From an uncultured Clostridia bacterium (lineage in GTDB: Bacteria > Bacillota > Clostridia > TANB77 > CAG-508): a DNA stretch of 64,000 bases. The DNA is taken from positions 1 to 64,000 of the forward strand of contig CAKPSH010000003.1 in assembly GCA_934183325.1 (NCBI GenBank). Direction: 5' to 3'. Positions 54,996 to 62,642 of this stretch are shown one piece after another. Positions within the stretch are counted from its first letter, which is position 1; each line of letters starts with the position of its first letter. The notes under the pieces were generated by a model that had not been told where the DNA came from, searched no databases, and worked only from the letters and a program-made list of their open reading frames with translations. Position numbers and translations under genes: made by a program.

Positions 54996-55640
54996 ATGGT
55001 AATTTATATAATTGTTTTAATTATGGCATACCTAATTGGAAGTATAAATTTTTCTATAATTTTAAGTAAGAAAATGGCAGGATTTGATGTTAGAGAAAAG
55101 GGAAGCGGAAATGCAGGAACCACCAATATGCTTAGAACTGTGGGAAAGAAAGCAGCACTTATAACATTACTATGTGATATATTAAAAGGAGTTGTCCCAG
55201 TTTTATTAGCAGTTTTAATTGGAAATATTGCTAATAATTTTGGAGCAGAAATTAGAGTTGATTATTTAGCTCAAATAGCAGGAATTGCAACAGTAATTGG
55301 ACACACATTTCCAATATACTTTGGATTTAAAGGCGGAAAAGGAGTTGCAAGTTCTCTAGGTTTAATTTTAATCATAAACTGGCAGATTGGTTTAATATGT
55401 TTAGTATTTGCATTATTAGTAATGGCAATTACAAGAATGGTCTCTTTAGGGTCAATAACAGCAGCTATTTTATTTGCAGTTTTGGTTATATTTAATATCA
55501 GCTCAGAATATTATATAGTTCAAAATGGAAATTATAGAATTTTCGGAATTGTATTAGCTGCTATTGTTATATTTAATCATAGATCAAATATAAAGAGAAT
55601 ATTATCTGGAACAGAGAATAAACTATCATTTAAAAAATAA
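54996..55640 (+). CDS. plsY: Acyl-phosphate:glycerol-3-phosphate acyltransferase
   Basis: The 214-residue membrane enzyme adds the first acyl chain to glycerol-3-phosphate. Motifs: LIGSINFSIILSKKMAGFDV, GSGNAGTTNMLR and GHTFPIYFGFKGGKGVASS, which form the active site of PlsY; about six to seven membrane helices. GGGAGG lies before the ATG, 13 bp after der. gpsA, the next gene, makes its substrate. Confidence 0.96.
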   Translation: MVIYIIVLIMAYLIGSINFSIILSKKMAGFDVREKGSGNAGTTNMLRTVGKKAALITLLCDILKGVVPVLLAVLIGNIANNFGAEIRVDYLAQIAGIATVIGHTFPIYFGFKGGKGVASSLGLILIINWQIGLICLVFALLVMAITRMVSLGSITAAILFAVLVIFNISSEYYIVQNGNYRIFGIVLAAIVIFNHRSNIKRILSGTENKLSFKK

Positions 55641-55667
55641 AATTAACATAAGAAAGAAGGAAAAATA

Positions 55668-56654
55668 ATGAAAAAAATATGTATAATAGGAAGCGGATCT
55701 TGGGGATGCGCTTTAGCTATTCATTTAGGAAACTTAGGACATGAGGTAAGAATATGGTCTTTTAGCGAAGAAGAAAAAGACATTATTAATAATGAAAGAA
55801 CCTGTAAATTTTTAAAAAATTCAGTGATACCTAAAACTGTAAAATGTACAACAAGTTACAAGGAAGCTATTGAAGGAAGCGATTTAATATTACATATAAC
55901 ACCTTCAAAGTTCACAAGAGATACTGTAAAGAATTATAAAGAATATGTTACAAATCAACCAATTATAATATGTTCTAAAGGATTTGAAGAAGCAACACTA
56001 TCTACATTGGATGATGTTGTAAGTGAGGAATTACCAAATACAAAAATAGGGGTATTATCAGGACCAAGTCATGCCGAAGAAGTATCAATAGCAATACCAA
56101 CAGCATTAGTTATTGCATCAAAAGATGCAGAGGTTTGTAAAATGGTTCAAGATGAATTTATGAATGATAGATTGAGAATATATACTTGTGATGATGTTAA
56201 AGGTGTTGAACTTGGAGGAGCTTTAAAAAATATAATTGCCTTTTGTGCGGGTGTAGCGGCAGGATTAGGTTTAGGAGATAATACATTTGCAGCACTTATT
56301 ACAAGAGGATTAAAAGAAATAACAGAACTAGGTGTAGCATTAGGTGGAAAAAAAGAAACATTTTATGGTTTAACTGGACTAGGAGATTTAATAGTTACTT
56401 GTTTAAGTGAACATAGCAGAAATAGAAAGGCTGGAAAATTAATAGGTGAAGGTAAAACTCTAGAAGAAACAAGAAAAGAAGTTGGAATGGTAATTGAAAG
56501 TATAGATAATATACAAGTAGCATATAAATTAGGAAAAATGCATAAGATTGAAATGCCAATATTAAATACTGTTTACGATGTTTTATATAATAAATTAGAT
56601 CCAAAGACAGCAGTCTCAAACTTAATGATAAGAAACAAAAAATCAGAATTTTAG
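55668..56654 (+). CDS. gpsA: NAD(P)-dependent glycerol-3-phosphate dehydrogenase
   Basis: It reduces dihydroxyacetone phosphate to glycerol-3-phosphate, the substrate of PlsY encoded just upstream. The 328-residue product has the nucleotide fold IIGSGSWGCALAIHL, ICSKGFEE, VLSGPSHAEEV, and the catalytic helix region GVELGGALKNIIAFCAGVAA with the active-site Lys, followed by LGDNTFAALITRG and GLGDLIVTC. AAGGAAAAA precedes the ATG. Confidence 0.96.
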   Translation: MKKICIIGSGSWGCALAIHLGNLGHEVRIWSFSEEEKDIINNERTCKFLKNSVIPKTVKCTTSYKEAIEGSDLILHITPSKFTRDTVKNYKEYVTNQPIIICSKGFEEATLSTLDDVVSEELPNTKIGVLSGPSHAEEVSIAIPTALVIASKDAEVCKMVQDEFMNDRLRIYTCDDVKGVELGGALKNIIAFCAGVAAGLGLGDNTFAALITRGLKEITELGVALGGKKETFYGLTGLGDLIVTCLSEHSRNRKAGKLIGEGKTLEETRKEVGMVIESIDNIQVAYKLGKMHKIEMPILNTVYDVLYNKLDPKTAVSNLMIRNKKSEF

Positions 56655-56719
56655 TTTTAAAAAAGAATAAAAATGTAAAAAGAAGTTAGAATATATTGTA
56701 TAGAAATGGAGGAAGAGCA

Positions 56720-57193
56720 ATGGAAATTTTTGATAAAATAGGAGAAGTAGCTTCACAGACATACAAATTTACTACTGAAAAAGCTGATAAATTTGCAAAA
56801 GAAGCAAAATTAAAAATGAAAATGAATGAAAACAAATCCAAAATTGAAACTCTATACAATGAAATTGGAGAAGCAGTATATAGAACACATATAATTGAAA
56901 AAAGCATAGAAAATAGTGAGGAAATTAAACTTGCTTGTGAAGAAATTGATAAAATTTCAGAAGAAATAAAAAAACAGAATGATGAGCTTTTAAGAATAAA
57001 GAAAAAAAAGCAATGTCCAAATTGTCATCAAGAAATTGAAAGAACTTCAAAATATTGCAATAACTGTGGATATAAGCAAGATATAAATGTTGAGGAAGAA
57101 AAAGTTACAAATGATAGTACAGTTGAAGAAGAGTATAATAATGATGCAATAGAAACAAATGCAACTGAGGAAGAAAAAAATGGTAATGAATAA
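56720..57193 (+). CDS. Coiled-coil zinc-ribbon protein of unknown function
   Basis: The ATG at 56720 follows GGAGG by 7 nt; an in-frame TTG at 56696 lies upstream of that site and is rejected. The 157-residue, highly charged soluble protein has an N-terminal helical half (residues 1-90, likely coiled coil), a zinc ribbon of two Cys pairs (QCPNCHQEI and YCNNCGYKQ) near residues 94-120 and an acidic, Glu/Asn-rich tail. It lies 65 bp after gpsA. Such proteins are frequent in Clostridia; function unknown. Confidence 0.8.
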   Translation: MEIFDKIGEVASQTYKFTTEKADKFAKEAKLKMKMNENKSKIETLYNEIGEAVYRTHIIEKSIENSEEIKLACEEIDKISEEIKKQNDELLRIKKKKQCPNCHQEIERTSKYCNNCGYKQDINVEEEKVTNDSTVEEEYNNDAIETNATEEEKNGNE

Positions 57194-57197
57194 TACA

Positions 57198-57485
57198 TTA
57201 ATATGGGTATCTTTCAAAAAGATACCTTATTATTTTATCTGAATTAGAAGGTGTTACATTTATAAAAGCATTCTGATCTAAACTTACCCACATATTAATA
57301 TTAAACTTGTCATCATTATCAATAAAGACTCCAATTATATCTGCTATTTCGATAGGATTCTCATAGTTCTTTTCCCATTTTAAATCATTATCAATATTAA
57401 ATAAATTATTATTTCCATAAAAAAGACTTAAAAAACGTTGAATTTCGCCTTCTTGTATACTATATAAATTTACAATTGTATTCAA
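57198..57485 (-). CDS. Small acidic protein of unknown function
   Basis: The TTG at 57485 is preferred: AGGTGAT, fully complementary to the 16S tail, lies 4-5 nt upstream. A GTG at 57494, three codons earlier, overlaps that site. The 95-residue product (MNTIVNLYSIQEGEIQRFLS to YLFERYPY) is soluble, acidic and Asn/Asp/Ile-rich, with FNINMWVSLDQNAFIN in its second half. No family was recognised. It is convergent with the zinc-ribbon gene and only 4 bp from its end. Confidence 0.7.
   Translation of the reverse strand: MNTIVNLYSIQEGEIQRFLSLFYGNNNLFNIDNDLKWEKNYENPIEIADIIGVFIDNDDKFNINMWVSLDQNAFINVTPSNSDKIIRYLFERYPY
57206..57232. terminator. Terminator hairpin inside the end of the convergent small gene
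   Basis: GGTATCTTT (57206-57214) pairs with AAAGATACC (57218-57226) around a 3-nt loop, followed by TTATTATTTTAT. It ends the + strand zinc-ribbon gene while coding for the last residues of the - strand gene. Confidence 0.65.
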
Positions 57486-57526
57486 AAAAATCACCTTCCC
57501 CTAATATTTATAATTATATATTTTTT

Positions 57527-57656
57527 ATAATAAGAAGTGAAAAAGTACTTCTTATTATAGTTTTTGAAAAAACAAGAAAAATATACTTTATAAATAAAAG
57601 GTTTATATATAAAACAAGAATAACATTTTCTAAGTGCCAGAGGCACATAAGAAAAT
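57527..57656. repeat. Hairpin-rich non-coding gap
   Basis: No gene fits in 57495-57792. A perfect 12-bp inverted repeat (57527-57538 with 57547-57558) is followed by AGTTTTTG and looks terminator-like on the + strand. A second hairpin (ATTTTCT...GTGCC, 57625-57638, with GGCAC...AGAAAAT, 57642-57656) follows, and a weaker one around 57677-57717. No known RNA family was recognised. Confidence 0.5.
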
Positions 57657-57719
57657 TTAATTCTTCCATAATTATCTTCTAAGGAAACTCACTATTTCAT
57701 AGATGACTTTCCTAAGAAT

Positions 57720-57770
57720 ATAAAAAAACAAATTATTTTAAAGAAAATAAATTCTAAAAATAATTTGTTT
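57720..57770 (-). terminator. Terminator of the vWA/LPKTG gene
   Basis: AAACAAATTATTTT (57726-57739) and its complement (57757-57770) flank a 17-nt loop. On the - strand the stem runs straight into a T run. Confidence 0.7.
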
Positions 57771-57792
57771 ATTAATTTTTTTATTATTAATA

Positions 57793-59202
57793 CTAATTTT
57801 GTTTTTTATATTTTATATATTCAAAAGTACCAATACTGCTAATAGCTAAAATTGCTGAGATAATTATAAATGCATTTGTTCCTGTTTTTGGTAATTCTTT
57901 ATCAGGAATTATTGTGTTATCAGGAGTTGGAGTAGCAGTAGGTGTAGCTGTTGGAGTAGGAGTTGGTTCAACGACTGGCTCAGTTACTTTTACTTTTGGA
58001 GAATCAGTAGAGGTTTTATTATCTCCTTGATCATCTGTTATATTAACTTTTTCATTTGTAGGTAAGATTTTACCTAATATTTCTTTATTAAAATTATCTT
58101 TTAAAGTTAATTTGTATTGTAAAGAACCTTCTTTACCAGCTTCTAATAAATCAATTTTCCAAGTTATACAGTTAGTGTTTTTATCTATTTCTGTATTGAC
58201 TGTTCCTATATTTGGAGAGGCAACATATTCAAAGTTAAAATTATCTATAATCTCCTGAGGAAAATAATCCTTAACAATTACATTTGTAAGTGATGTACCA
58301 GGGATAATTTCAATATCATTAAATACATCATTTTCAACGATATTTTTAATATTTTCATCATTAATAAAATAATAAGAACCAGCAGTTGGGTTAGTAGTAG
58401 TACCGAAAACTTGCTCAGCCATAGCTGCAAAGGTTTTCCCAGTTGTAGGTTCGACTGATTGACCAATACCAATTAAAACGGAAATTAGATTAATATTTTT
58501 TTGATTTAATTCAATTAATTTATTTTTTGTATTTTCCATAACAATATCAGAATATTGAAGAGTATTACCATGAATATCATCATTTGGAATACCATCTGTT
58601 AAAAGAATAACATATTTTTTTGTGTTTTCACTTGAAAAATTTGTATTAGCTAACTCTAAACCAGCCTCAATATTTGTTCTAGAACCAAAGTTATCATCAT
58701 TTATACTTTCTATAGCATTTAAAACTTCTTGACTATTATTAGTTAAAGCTTGTTTTAAAGTAGCATCTTCAATAGTTCCTTCTTTATTTATATCAGATGA
58801 GCTAGAAAAACTAATTACACCAATTTTAAAAGTAGAATCGGCTTCAAAAAGTTTGGTAGCTAGAGTTTTTGCAGAGGCATATATACGATCTTTTCTTGTC
58901 TCTGTATCTGAAATTGATTCTTTTAAACTTAATGAATTATCAATTACTAAAAAAATCTCAGACTTAGTTTTTTCAGTAGTTGGACTTGCAGTATTGTTTA
59001 TAGTAAGTCCTAGTGTTACAGAATTTTCATCATATGTAACAATTTGCTTTTCAAAAGAACCATTTTCATTAAAATTAATTACACATTTAGTTTTATCAAC
59101 AACTTCAAAATGTGGATTAGCTGTTGTATCTGCAAATACAAAAGAAGTACAACAGCATAAAATAGTAATGATTAGTAAAATTATTTTTGCTTTTTTTGTC
59201 AT
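57793..59202 (-). CDS. Secreted vWA-domain protein with LPKTG cell-wall anchor
   Basis: A 469-residue surface protein. A signal peptide (about 1-24, ending SFVFA) precedes a von Willebrand factor A domain (about 82-300) with MIDAS DxSxS at IDNSLS (88-92) and LLTDGIPN. A beta-rich domain follows, then a spacer of TP repeats (PTPTPTATPTATPTP), LPKTG at 437-441, a membrane helix and a YKKQN tail. This is the standard sortase-A-type sorting signal, so it should be attached to peptidoglycan. No sortase gene is in the window. Possible role in adhesion or as a pilus-tip-like protein. Confidence 0.92.
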   Translation of the reverse strand: MTKKAKIILLIITILCCCTSFVFADTTANPHFEVVDKTKCVINFNENGSFEKQIVTYDENSVTLGLTINNTASPTTEKTKSEIFLVIDNSLSLKESISDTETRKDRIYASAKTLATKLFEADSTFKIGVISFSSSSDINKEGTIEDATLKQALTNNSQEVLNAIESINDDNFGSRTNIEAGLELANTNFSSENTKKYVILLTDGIPNDDIHGNTLQYSDIVMENTKNKLIELNQKNINLISVLIGIGQSVEPTTGKTFAAMAEQVFGTTTNPTAGSYYFINDENIKNIVENDVFNDIEIIPGTSLTNVIVKDYFPQEIIDNFNFEYVASPNIGTVNTEIDKNTNCITWKIDLLEAGKEGSLQYKLTLKDNFNKEILGKILPTNEKVNITDDQGDNKTSTDSPKVKVTEPVVEPTPTPTATPTATPTPDNTIIPDKELPKTGTNAFIIISAILAISSIGTFEYIKYKKQN

Positions 59203-59365
59203 TATAAATCTTCCTTTCTATATAAAATCACTAAATAAATAATAACATAATAGAATTTAAAAATCAATCAGGGATAAAAAATAGTAATTGATTTAATTAA
59301 TGTTCTAAAAAGACTATAAAGTGAATAGATTTAAACAAAAGTATTCATGATGGAGGCTTTAGAAT

Positions 59366-59638
59366 ATGCGAGAAATATCAATAGAAGAGCGTGCAATTCA
59401 ATTAGCACAGTATATTATAGAATCAAAAGATACTGTAAGGGGAACAGCAAAGAAATATGGTATAAGTAAAAGTACAGTACATAAAGATGTTTCAGAAAGA
59501 CTTCAAAAGATAAATCCGATTTTAGCAGTTGAGGTTAGGAAGATATTAGATGAAAATAAAGCAGAAAGGCATATTAGAGGAGGATTAGCAACAAAATTAA
59601 AATATGAACATGAACATCAAGAAAAAAATGTAAGCTAA
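59366..59638 (+). CDS. spoIIID: Sporulation transcription factor SpoIIID
   Basis: A 90-residue DNA-binding protein that adjusts mother-cell gene expression during sporulation. The sequence ISIEERAIQLAQYIIESKDT, VRGTAKKYGISKSTVHKDVS (helix-turn-helix, about residues 25-45) and the basic C-terminus RHIRGGLATKLKYEHEH match SpoIIID along its length. GGAGG precedes the ATG. In Bacillus subtilis spoIIID is next to mbl; here trmB separates them. The gene would be expected to use sigma-E, but no clear promoter was seen. Confidence 0.97.
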   Translation: MREISIEERAIQLAQYIIESKDTVRGTAKKYGISKSTVHKDVSERLQKINPILAVEVRKILDENKAERHIRGGLATKLKYEHEHQEKNVS

Positions 59639-59651
59639 AAATAAGAAAGTC

Positions 59652-59687
59652 AAGTAGAGTAAAAATTAACTCTACTTACTTTTTTTA
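59652..59687 (+). terminator. Terminator of spoIIID
   Basis: AAGTAGAGT (59652-59660) pairs with ACTCTACTT (59669-59677) around an 8-nt loop, followed by AC and a T run. Confidence 0.85.
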
Positions 59688-59709
59688 TGATATAAGAGAT
59701 TTTAAAATC

Positions 59710-59738
59710 TTGATTAATATATAAAATTTTGCTATAAT
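59710..59738 (+). promoter_or_regulatory. trmB: Sigma-A promoter for trmB
   Basis: TTGATT at 59710-59715, a 17-bp spacer and TATAAT at 59733-59738; the ATG follows 22 bp later after GAAAGG. Confidence 0.8.
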
Positions 59739-59760
59739 ACTGACGAAAGGAAAATGAAAA

Positions 59761-60423
59761 ATGAGAATTAGATTTAAAAAGTGGGCAAGACCAGAATTAG
59801 AAGCAAGCCCATTTTATATAGATAATCCAGAAGAATTTAAAGGAAAATGGAAAACAGTATTCAAGAATCCAAATAACCCAATACACTTGGAATTGGGATG
59901 TGGTAAGGGTACTTTTATGGCACAACTAGCAGGAAGTAATCTAAATGTAAATTACATAGCAGTAGATATGGTAGATGCAATGTTGGGACTAGCAAAAAGA
60001 AATATAGAGAACATTTATAAAGAGAAAAATATAGAAGTAGATAATGTAAGGTTGGTAAGACATGATATTGAAAGAATATTACTATTTATGGATAAAGAAG
60101 ATGCGGTTGAAAGAATATATATTAATTTCTGCAATCCCTGGCCAAGACCAAAACACAGAAAAAAGAGACTTACTCATTCAAAACAATTAGAGTTATATAA
60201 GCAATTTTTGGTAAATGGTGGAGAAGTATTTTTCAAAACAGATGATGATGATTTATTTAGAGATAGTTTAAAATATTTTGAAGAAAGCGGATTTGAGATT
60301 GTAAATAAAACTTATGATTTGCATAATGAACCAATTTTTGAAAATAATATAATTACAGAACATGAGAAAATGTTTAGTGATGAAGGAATAAAAATTAAAG
60401 CACTTATTGCAAAGTTGAAATAA
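59761..60423 (+). CDS. trmB: tRNA (guanine-N7)-methyltransferase
   Basis: It methylates G46 of tRNA with S-adenosylmethionine. The 220-residue protein shows the SAM-binding motif LELGCGKGTFM (near 45-55), NYIAVDMVDAML, VRLVRHDIE, and the family hallmark NFCNPWPRPKHRKKRL, then FKTDDDDLFRDSL. Length and order are normal. It has its own promoter between spoIIID and the mreB-family gene. Confidence 0.96.
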   Translation: MRIRFKKWARPELEASPFYIDNPEEFKGKWKTVFKNPNNPIHLELGCGKGTFMAQLAGSNLNVNYIAVDMVDAMLGLAKRNIENIYKEKNIEVDNVRLVRHDIERILLFMDKEDAVERIYINFCNPWPRPKHRKKRLTHSKQLELYKQFLVNGGEVFFKTDDDDLFRDSLKYFEESGFEIVNKTYDLHNEPIFENNIITEHEKMFSDEGIKIKALIAKLK

Positions 60424-60456
60424 TTAAATGTAAGATACAAAAAACGACAAATTGTA

Positions 60457-60485
60457 TTGAAAAAAATTTTTATATGGAATATAAT
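60457..60485 (+). promoter_or_regulatory. Sigma-A promoter for the mreB/mbl gene
   Basis: TTGAAA at 60457-60462, a 17-bp spacer and TATAAT at 60480-60485. Predicted start near 60492, 26 nt before the ATG at 60518. Confidence 0.8.
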
Positions 60486-60517
60486 AAATACAATGTGTGA
60501 AAAAAGGTGGAGAAGCA

Positions 60518-61543
60518 ATGTTGAAATTTGGCTTAGGATATGATATCGGAATAGATTTAGGAACAGCTACAGTTATTGCGTATGTGAAAGGAAAGGGAAT
60601 AGTCTTAAGAGAGCCTTCTGTTGTAGCTGTTGATAACAATACAAAAGAAGTGTTAGCAGTAGGACAAGAGGCAAGAAGAATGTTAGGGAGAACACCAGGA
60701 AATATTGTTGCAACTCGTCCATTAAAAGATGGAGTAATTTCAAATTATACAGTAACTGAAAAAATGTTAAAAACATTCATAACAAAAATTTGTGGAAAAA
60801 CAATTTTTTCACCAAGAATAATGATTTGTATACCATCACAAGTTACAGAAGTTGAAAAAAAAGCAGTAATAGATGCAGCAGGTCAAGCTGGAGCAAGAAA
60901 AGTATATTTAATAGAAGAACCAATAGCAGCAGCCATTGGAGCAGGATTGGATATATCTAAACCTTGTGGAAATATGATAGTAGATATTGGCGGAGGAACA
61001 ACAGATGTTGCTGTTATATCTTTAGGAGGATCTGTTGTTAGCACATCTTTAAAAGTTGCAGGAGATAGATTTGATGAATCTATATCAAAATATATTAAGA
61101 AAAAATTTAATGTTGTAATAGGAGAAAGAACAGCAGAAGATTTAAAAATAAATATAGGATGTGTATATCCAAAAGTTCAAGATATTGAAATGGATATAAG
61201 AGGAAGAGATTTAACTACAGGTTTACCAGTAACTGTAACTATTCATTCAAGTGAAATGATGCAGGCACTAATAGAACCAGCAATGCAAGTCGTTGAGGCG
61301 GTACATTCGGTATTAGAAAAGACACCACCAGAATTAATAGCTGATATATGTCAAAAAGGAATTTATATGACGGGTGGAGGTTGCTTACTCGATGGACTTG
61401 ATAAATTATTACAAGAAAAAACAGGAATAAATGTTATGATTGCAGAAGATGCAGTTTCTTGTGTGGCTTTAGGAACAGGAAAAGCACTCGATAATTTAGA
61501 TGTTCTTGACGGTAAAAAAATAATGAAATATAAAAGTGAATAA
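60518..61543 (+). CDS. MreB/Mbl actin-like cell-shape protein
   Basis: The ATG at 60518 follows AAAGGTGGAG; an in-frame GTG at 60497 would put the ribosome site inside the gene. The 341-residue protein has the actin-fold motifs DIGIDLGTATVIAYVKGKGI, PSVVAVD, ICIPSQVTEVEKKAVIDAA, EEPIAAAIGAGLDI, VDIGGGTTDVAVISLGG and MTGGGCLLDGLD. It forms membrane-bound filaments that guide cylindrical wall synthesis. The nearby spoIIID suggests the Mbl-type copy, since spoIIID-mbl are adjacent in Bacillus, but sequence alone does not separate MreB from Mbl. Confidence 0.93.
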   Translation: MLKFGLGYDIGIDLGTATVIAYVKGKGIVLREPSVVAVDNNTKEVLAVGQEARRMLGRTPGNIVATRPLKDGVISNYTVTEKMLKTFITKICGKTIFSPRIMICIPSQVTEVEKKAVIDAAGQAGARKVYLIEEPIAAAIGAGLDISKPCGNMIVDIGGGTTDVAVISLGGSVVSTSLKVAGDRFDESISKYIKKKFNVVIGERTAEDLKINIGCVYPKVQDIEMDIRGRDLTTGLPVTVTIHSSEMMQALIEPAMQVVEAVHSVLEKTPPELIADICQKGIYMTGGGCLLDGLDKLLQEKTGINVMIAEDAVSCVALGTGKALDNLDVLDGKKIMKYKSE

Positions 61544-61574
61544 ATAATAAAATAAATTAATCAAATTTTTGTGT

Positions 61575-61630
61575 ACTTATCTTTTAAGAAGGAACAATTC
61601 TTTAGAATAAATTTTTCTTAAGAGGTAAGT
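61575..61630 (+). repeat. Long hairpin between the mreB/mbl gene and tRNA-Thr
   Basis: A 16-bp stem pairs 61575-61590 (ACTTATCTTTTAAGAA) with 61615-61630 (two G-T pairs). The 24-nt loop contains a smaller ATTC/GAAT hairpin. No T run follows on the + strand. Possibly the 3' end of the mreB/mbl transcript or a processing site before the tRNA. Confidence 0.55.
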
Positions 61631-61678
61631 AACAAGAATAAGAAAATTTTTAAATTAAAAAAATGATATATAATAAAT

Positions 61679-61754
61679 GCTACTGTAGCTCAGTTGGTAG
61701 AGCACCGGATTCGTAACCCGAAGGTCGGCAGTTCGATTCTGCCCAGTAGCTCCA
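61679..61754 (+). tRNA. tRNA-Thr (anticodon CGT)
   Basis: A 76-nt cloverleaf with encoded CCA: acceptor GCTACTG/CAGTAGC, D arm GCTC...GAGC, T arm GGCAG-TTCGATT-CTGCC. The anticodon loop TTCGTAA gives CGT, reading ACG. In the anticodon stem, C27-A43 and A31-C39 are mismatched, leaving three good pairs. The assignment rests on loop position. A GC-richer gene pair begins just downstream. Confidence 0.88.
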
Positions 61755-61793
61755 AAACACAATATTACATAATATTCTAAATATGTTAAAAAG

Positions 61794-61822
61794 TTGATTT
61801 CTTATGTAAAATAGTATATAAT
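61794..61822 (+). promoter_or_regulatory. Sigma-A promoter of the left GC-rich gene (twin of 63311-63339)
   Basis: TTGATT at 61794-61799, a 17-bp spacer and TATAAT at 61817-61822. The 30 bp 61794-61823 match the inverted promoter at 63310-63339 at 28 of 30 positions, including the spacer, which is normally not conserved. Confidence 0.8.
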
Positions 61823-61839
61823 AATATTATAATATGTAG

Positions 61840-61897
61840 TGTCCGAAAGGATTCAAAAATCCTGGAGGACAACCTCCAGGATTGATTAATAAGGAGG
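61840..61897 (+). promoter_or_regulatory. Leader with two mutually exclusive RNA folds, possible translation switch
   Basis: Fold A: TGTCC (61840-61844) with GGACA (61867-61871), enclosing AGGATT (61848-61853) with AATCCT (61858-61863); this leaves CCTCC (61873-61877) free to pair with the ribosome site GGAGG (61893-61897). Fold B: an 11-bp perfect stem, 61858-61868 with 61873-61883, uses CCTCC and frees the ribosome site. The layout resembles a riboswitch or protein-controlled leader; no known class was recognised. Confidence 0.45.
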
Positions 61898-61906
61898 AAA
61901 AAAGCA

Positions 61907-62392
61907 ATGACATATCAAGCAGCAAAGGATTTAGAAAAAATAGAGAAGTATCTGAGACCTTTCTATGATATAGAAAGCTTTGAAGATGCAGGTGAAATAG
62001 AGATCAGAAAAATAAAGCTCAATGCTTTCTATTGTTACATCCGGCATGAGAATGCCGGGGTTGTAACCGAACATTTAGTATTTCTATATAGAAATGCGGT
62101 TGATATGCTGTCGAGAACAGCACAGGTCAAGGAGTTCGGTGAAGTAGAAGATCCAAACTTTATTACCATAGGCGATAAGCCTGCTACTATCGATATAATT
62201 TATAAGAATGGAGATAGGATCAATGATAGTAGCATATTAAAGTATGGTGATTATGTATCACTTAGAGAGCACATCTTTGAAAATGGTCAACCTTTGGAAT
62301 GTGTCCAATGGTTAAGGAGAGATACTGAGGAACGCTCTATGAATTGGGGGAGATATGGAAGGTATGTTATAACTGGCATCTACAGTAATTAA
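61907..62392 (+). CDS. Unknown soluble protein, GC-richer than its surroundings
   Basis: A 161-residue protein (MTYQAAKDLEKIEKYLRPFY to YGRYVITGIYSN) without signal or membrane segment. AAGGAGG lies 9 nt before the ATG. The central part has IKLNAFYCYIRHENAG, HLVFLYRNAVDML and IDIIYKNGDRI. GC content in sampled lines is about 43-45%, against about 30% around it, and codons such as CCG, CGG and CTG appear that are rare elsewhere, so recent transfer is likely. It faces another GC-rich gene convergently. No family was recognised. Confidence 0.75.
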   Translation: MTYQAAKDLEKIEKYLRPFYDIESFEDAGEIEIRKIKLNAFYCYIRHENAGVVTEHLVFLYRNAVDMLSRTAQVKEFGEVEDPNFITIGDKPATIDIIYKNGDRINDSSILKYGDYVSLREHIFENGQPLECVQWLRRDTEERSMNWGRYGRYVITGIYSN

Positions 62393-62437
62393 GGTTTGAA
62401 GGCAGGAAACTTGAAAGAGTTCCTGCCTTCAAACCTT
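62391..62437. terminator. Long perfect hairpin ending the left GC-rich gene
   Basis: An 18-bp perfect stem (62391-62408 with 62420-62437; AAGGTTTGAAGGCAGGAA on the left arm) with an 11-nt loop begins on the stop codon. The T content after it is low, so it may also stabilise RNA or block read-through from the convergent gene. Confidence 0.6.
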
Positions 62438-62489
62438 ATAAAATAATAAATATAATATTAGATTTACAGTTAAAATTGTGAAATTTGTT

Positions 62490-62527
62490 AATAAAAAAGT
62501 GGGCCGTTTCCGTTAGGAGAACGGCCC
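62490..62527 (-). terminator. Terminator of the right GC-rich gene
   Basis: GGGCCGTT (62501-62508) pairs with AACGGCCC (62520-62527). On the - strand the stem is followed by AC and a T run. A second hairpin, TGTCCATA/TATGGACA (62528-62535 with 62546-62553), lies just before it. Confidence 0.75.
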
Positions 62528-62642
62528 TGTCCATAGTATCTTTTATATGGACAAAATTGAAATAGTCACGTGCCTAAGATAAAACAAAAATGCTTAACTT
62601 TTTGAAGAGTAATGATTGAAAAGAGTACAGAGAAAAGCAAGA

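Noticed and set aside
59322..59351. Sigma-E/G-like promoter (TGAATA, 18 bp, CATGAT) before spoIIID
   Set aside because: The -10 part touches the ribosome site, so the transcript would lack it.
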